A model generated the notes under the pieces. That model did no database searches. It was not told where the DNA came from and was given only the letters and a program-made list of their open reading frames with translations. The position numbers and the translations under genes are program-made. A stretch of DNA of 5,118 nt from Planctomycetota bacterium (GTDB lineage: Bacteria; Planctomycetota; Phycisphaerae; Sedimentisphaerales; Anaerohalosphaeraceae): contig QNBS01000196.1 of NCBI GenBank assembly GCA_003644175.1, positions 1-5,118 on the forward strand. The letters are read 5' to 3'. This document shows, one piece after another, positions 4,692 through 5,118 of this stretch. How positions within the stretch are numbered: the stretch's first letter is position 1; each line of letters starts with the position of its first letter.

Positions 4692-5118
4692 ATGCCGGAC
4701 GGAAAGGTATATCTGGTGGGCGCAGGCCCCGGCGACATGGAATTGATCACGCTGAAAGGCTCGCGGCTGATCGCCGAAGCCGATTGTCTTCTCTATGACC
4801 ATCTGTTGAGCATGGAACTTCTAAACCACGCCAAAGAAGGCGCCGAGATAATCTCCGTCGGCAAGTTTGCGGGCAAACACACCCTGCCGCAGGAACAGAT
4901 CAATCAACTGCTCGTCGACAAGGCGAAAGAAGGCAAGAACGTCGTCCGGCTAAAGGGCGGCGATTGCTATCTGTTCGGCAGAGGCGGCGAAGAAGTCGAA
5001 GCCTGCGTGGAAGCCGGCGTGGAGTTTGAAGTTGTCCCCGGTGTAACAAGCGCGCTGGCGGCGCCTGCCTATGCCGGCATTCCGCCGACACATCGCGACT
5101 GCACCTCCAACATCGCCG
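4692..5118 (+). CDS. cobA: Uroporphyrinogen-III C-methyltransferase (SUMT), N-terminal part only
   Basis: 142 complete codons are visible before the window ends. The tetrapyrrole methylase signature is clear: [10 protein letters not shown] at residues 6-15, then [16 protein letters not shown] (30-39), [17 protein letters not shown] (85-101) and [18 protein letters not shown] (114-131). The enzyme uses two S-adenosylmethionines to methylate uroporphyrinogen III at C-2 and C-7, giving precorrin-2, the precursor of siroheme and cobalamin, in the cytoplasm. The residue after GGD is C92, where most family members have proline. A downstream uroporphyrinogen-III synthase (HemD) domain is common in such proteins but cannot be judged here. 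The gene is divergent from the siroheme decarboxylase at 3750-4211, which acts later in the same heme route. The start is supported by a good ribosome binding site and by the family's usual N-terminus. Confidence 0.93.
   Translation, partial: MPDGKVYLVGAGPGDMELITLKGSRLIAEADCLLYDHLLSMELLNHAKEGAEIISVGKFAGKHTLPQEQINQLLVDKAKEGKNVVRLKGGDCYLFGRGGEEVEACVEAGVEFEVVPGVTSALAAPAYAGIPPTHRDCTSNIA

Noticed and set aside
4584..5091. Minus-strand ORFs of 72 and 63 codons near the right end
   Set aside because: One crosses the T-rich cobA leader and the other is antisense to conserved CobA motifs; composition is arginine- and leucine-rich shadow type.

Overview
The window looks like a chromosomal segment from an anaerobic or facultatively respiring Gram-negative bacterium. 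The evidence is a membrane-anchored cytochrome with about eleven hemes, a RegB-like redox sensor kinase, and genes of the siroheme-dependent (Ahb) heme pathway. That combination is known from sulfate reducers and related Desulfobacterota and from some anaerobic Planctomycetota. I lean weakly towards the latter, but the sequence alone does not settle it.

Layout. Positions 1-3441 carry a leftward gene block. In transcription order it is a single-domain response regulator (3441-3046), a six-TM histidine kinase (3044-1704, one base after the regulator), a NapC/NrfH-type multiheme cytochrome c (1650-250), and the start of an unrecognised exported protein (240 to the window edge). A good sigma70-type promoter lies upstream of the regulator at 3506-3533. 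Positions 3442-3749 hold no convincing gene: they contain that promoter, an 18-bp-stem hairpin made of a dispersed repeat, and a possible terminator. At 4211-3750 a leftward Lrp/AsnC-fold gene matches siroheme decarboxylase (AhbA/AhbB family). At 4692 the rightward gene for uroporphyrinogen-III C-methyltransferase (CobA/SirA type) begins and runs off the window.

The 480-bp divergent intergenic region (4212-4691) is the most unusual part. It holds a promoter for each direction, two exact copies of a 14-bp sequence, and a 177-bp element (4379-4555) with 30-bp terminal inverted repeats, two internal hairpins and an exact 6-bp flanking direct repeat (GGTTAA). This has the form of a MITE. A third copy of its end, as a compact hairpin, lies just beyond the other end of the decarboxylase gene.

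How the genes may work together (inference). CobA makes precorrin-2 on the way to siroheme, and AhbA/B decarboxylates siroheme towards heme. The multiheme cytochrome is a heavy user of heme and probably takes electrons from the membrane quinol pool. The kinase carries the GGXXNPF quinone-site motif of RegB, so it could report quinone redox state to the regulator beside the cytochrome gene.
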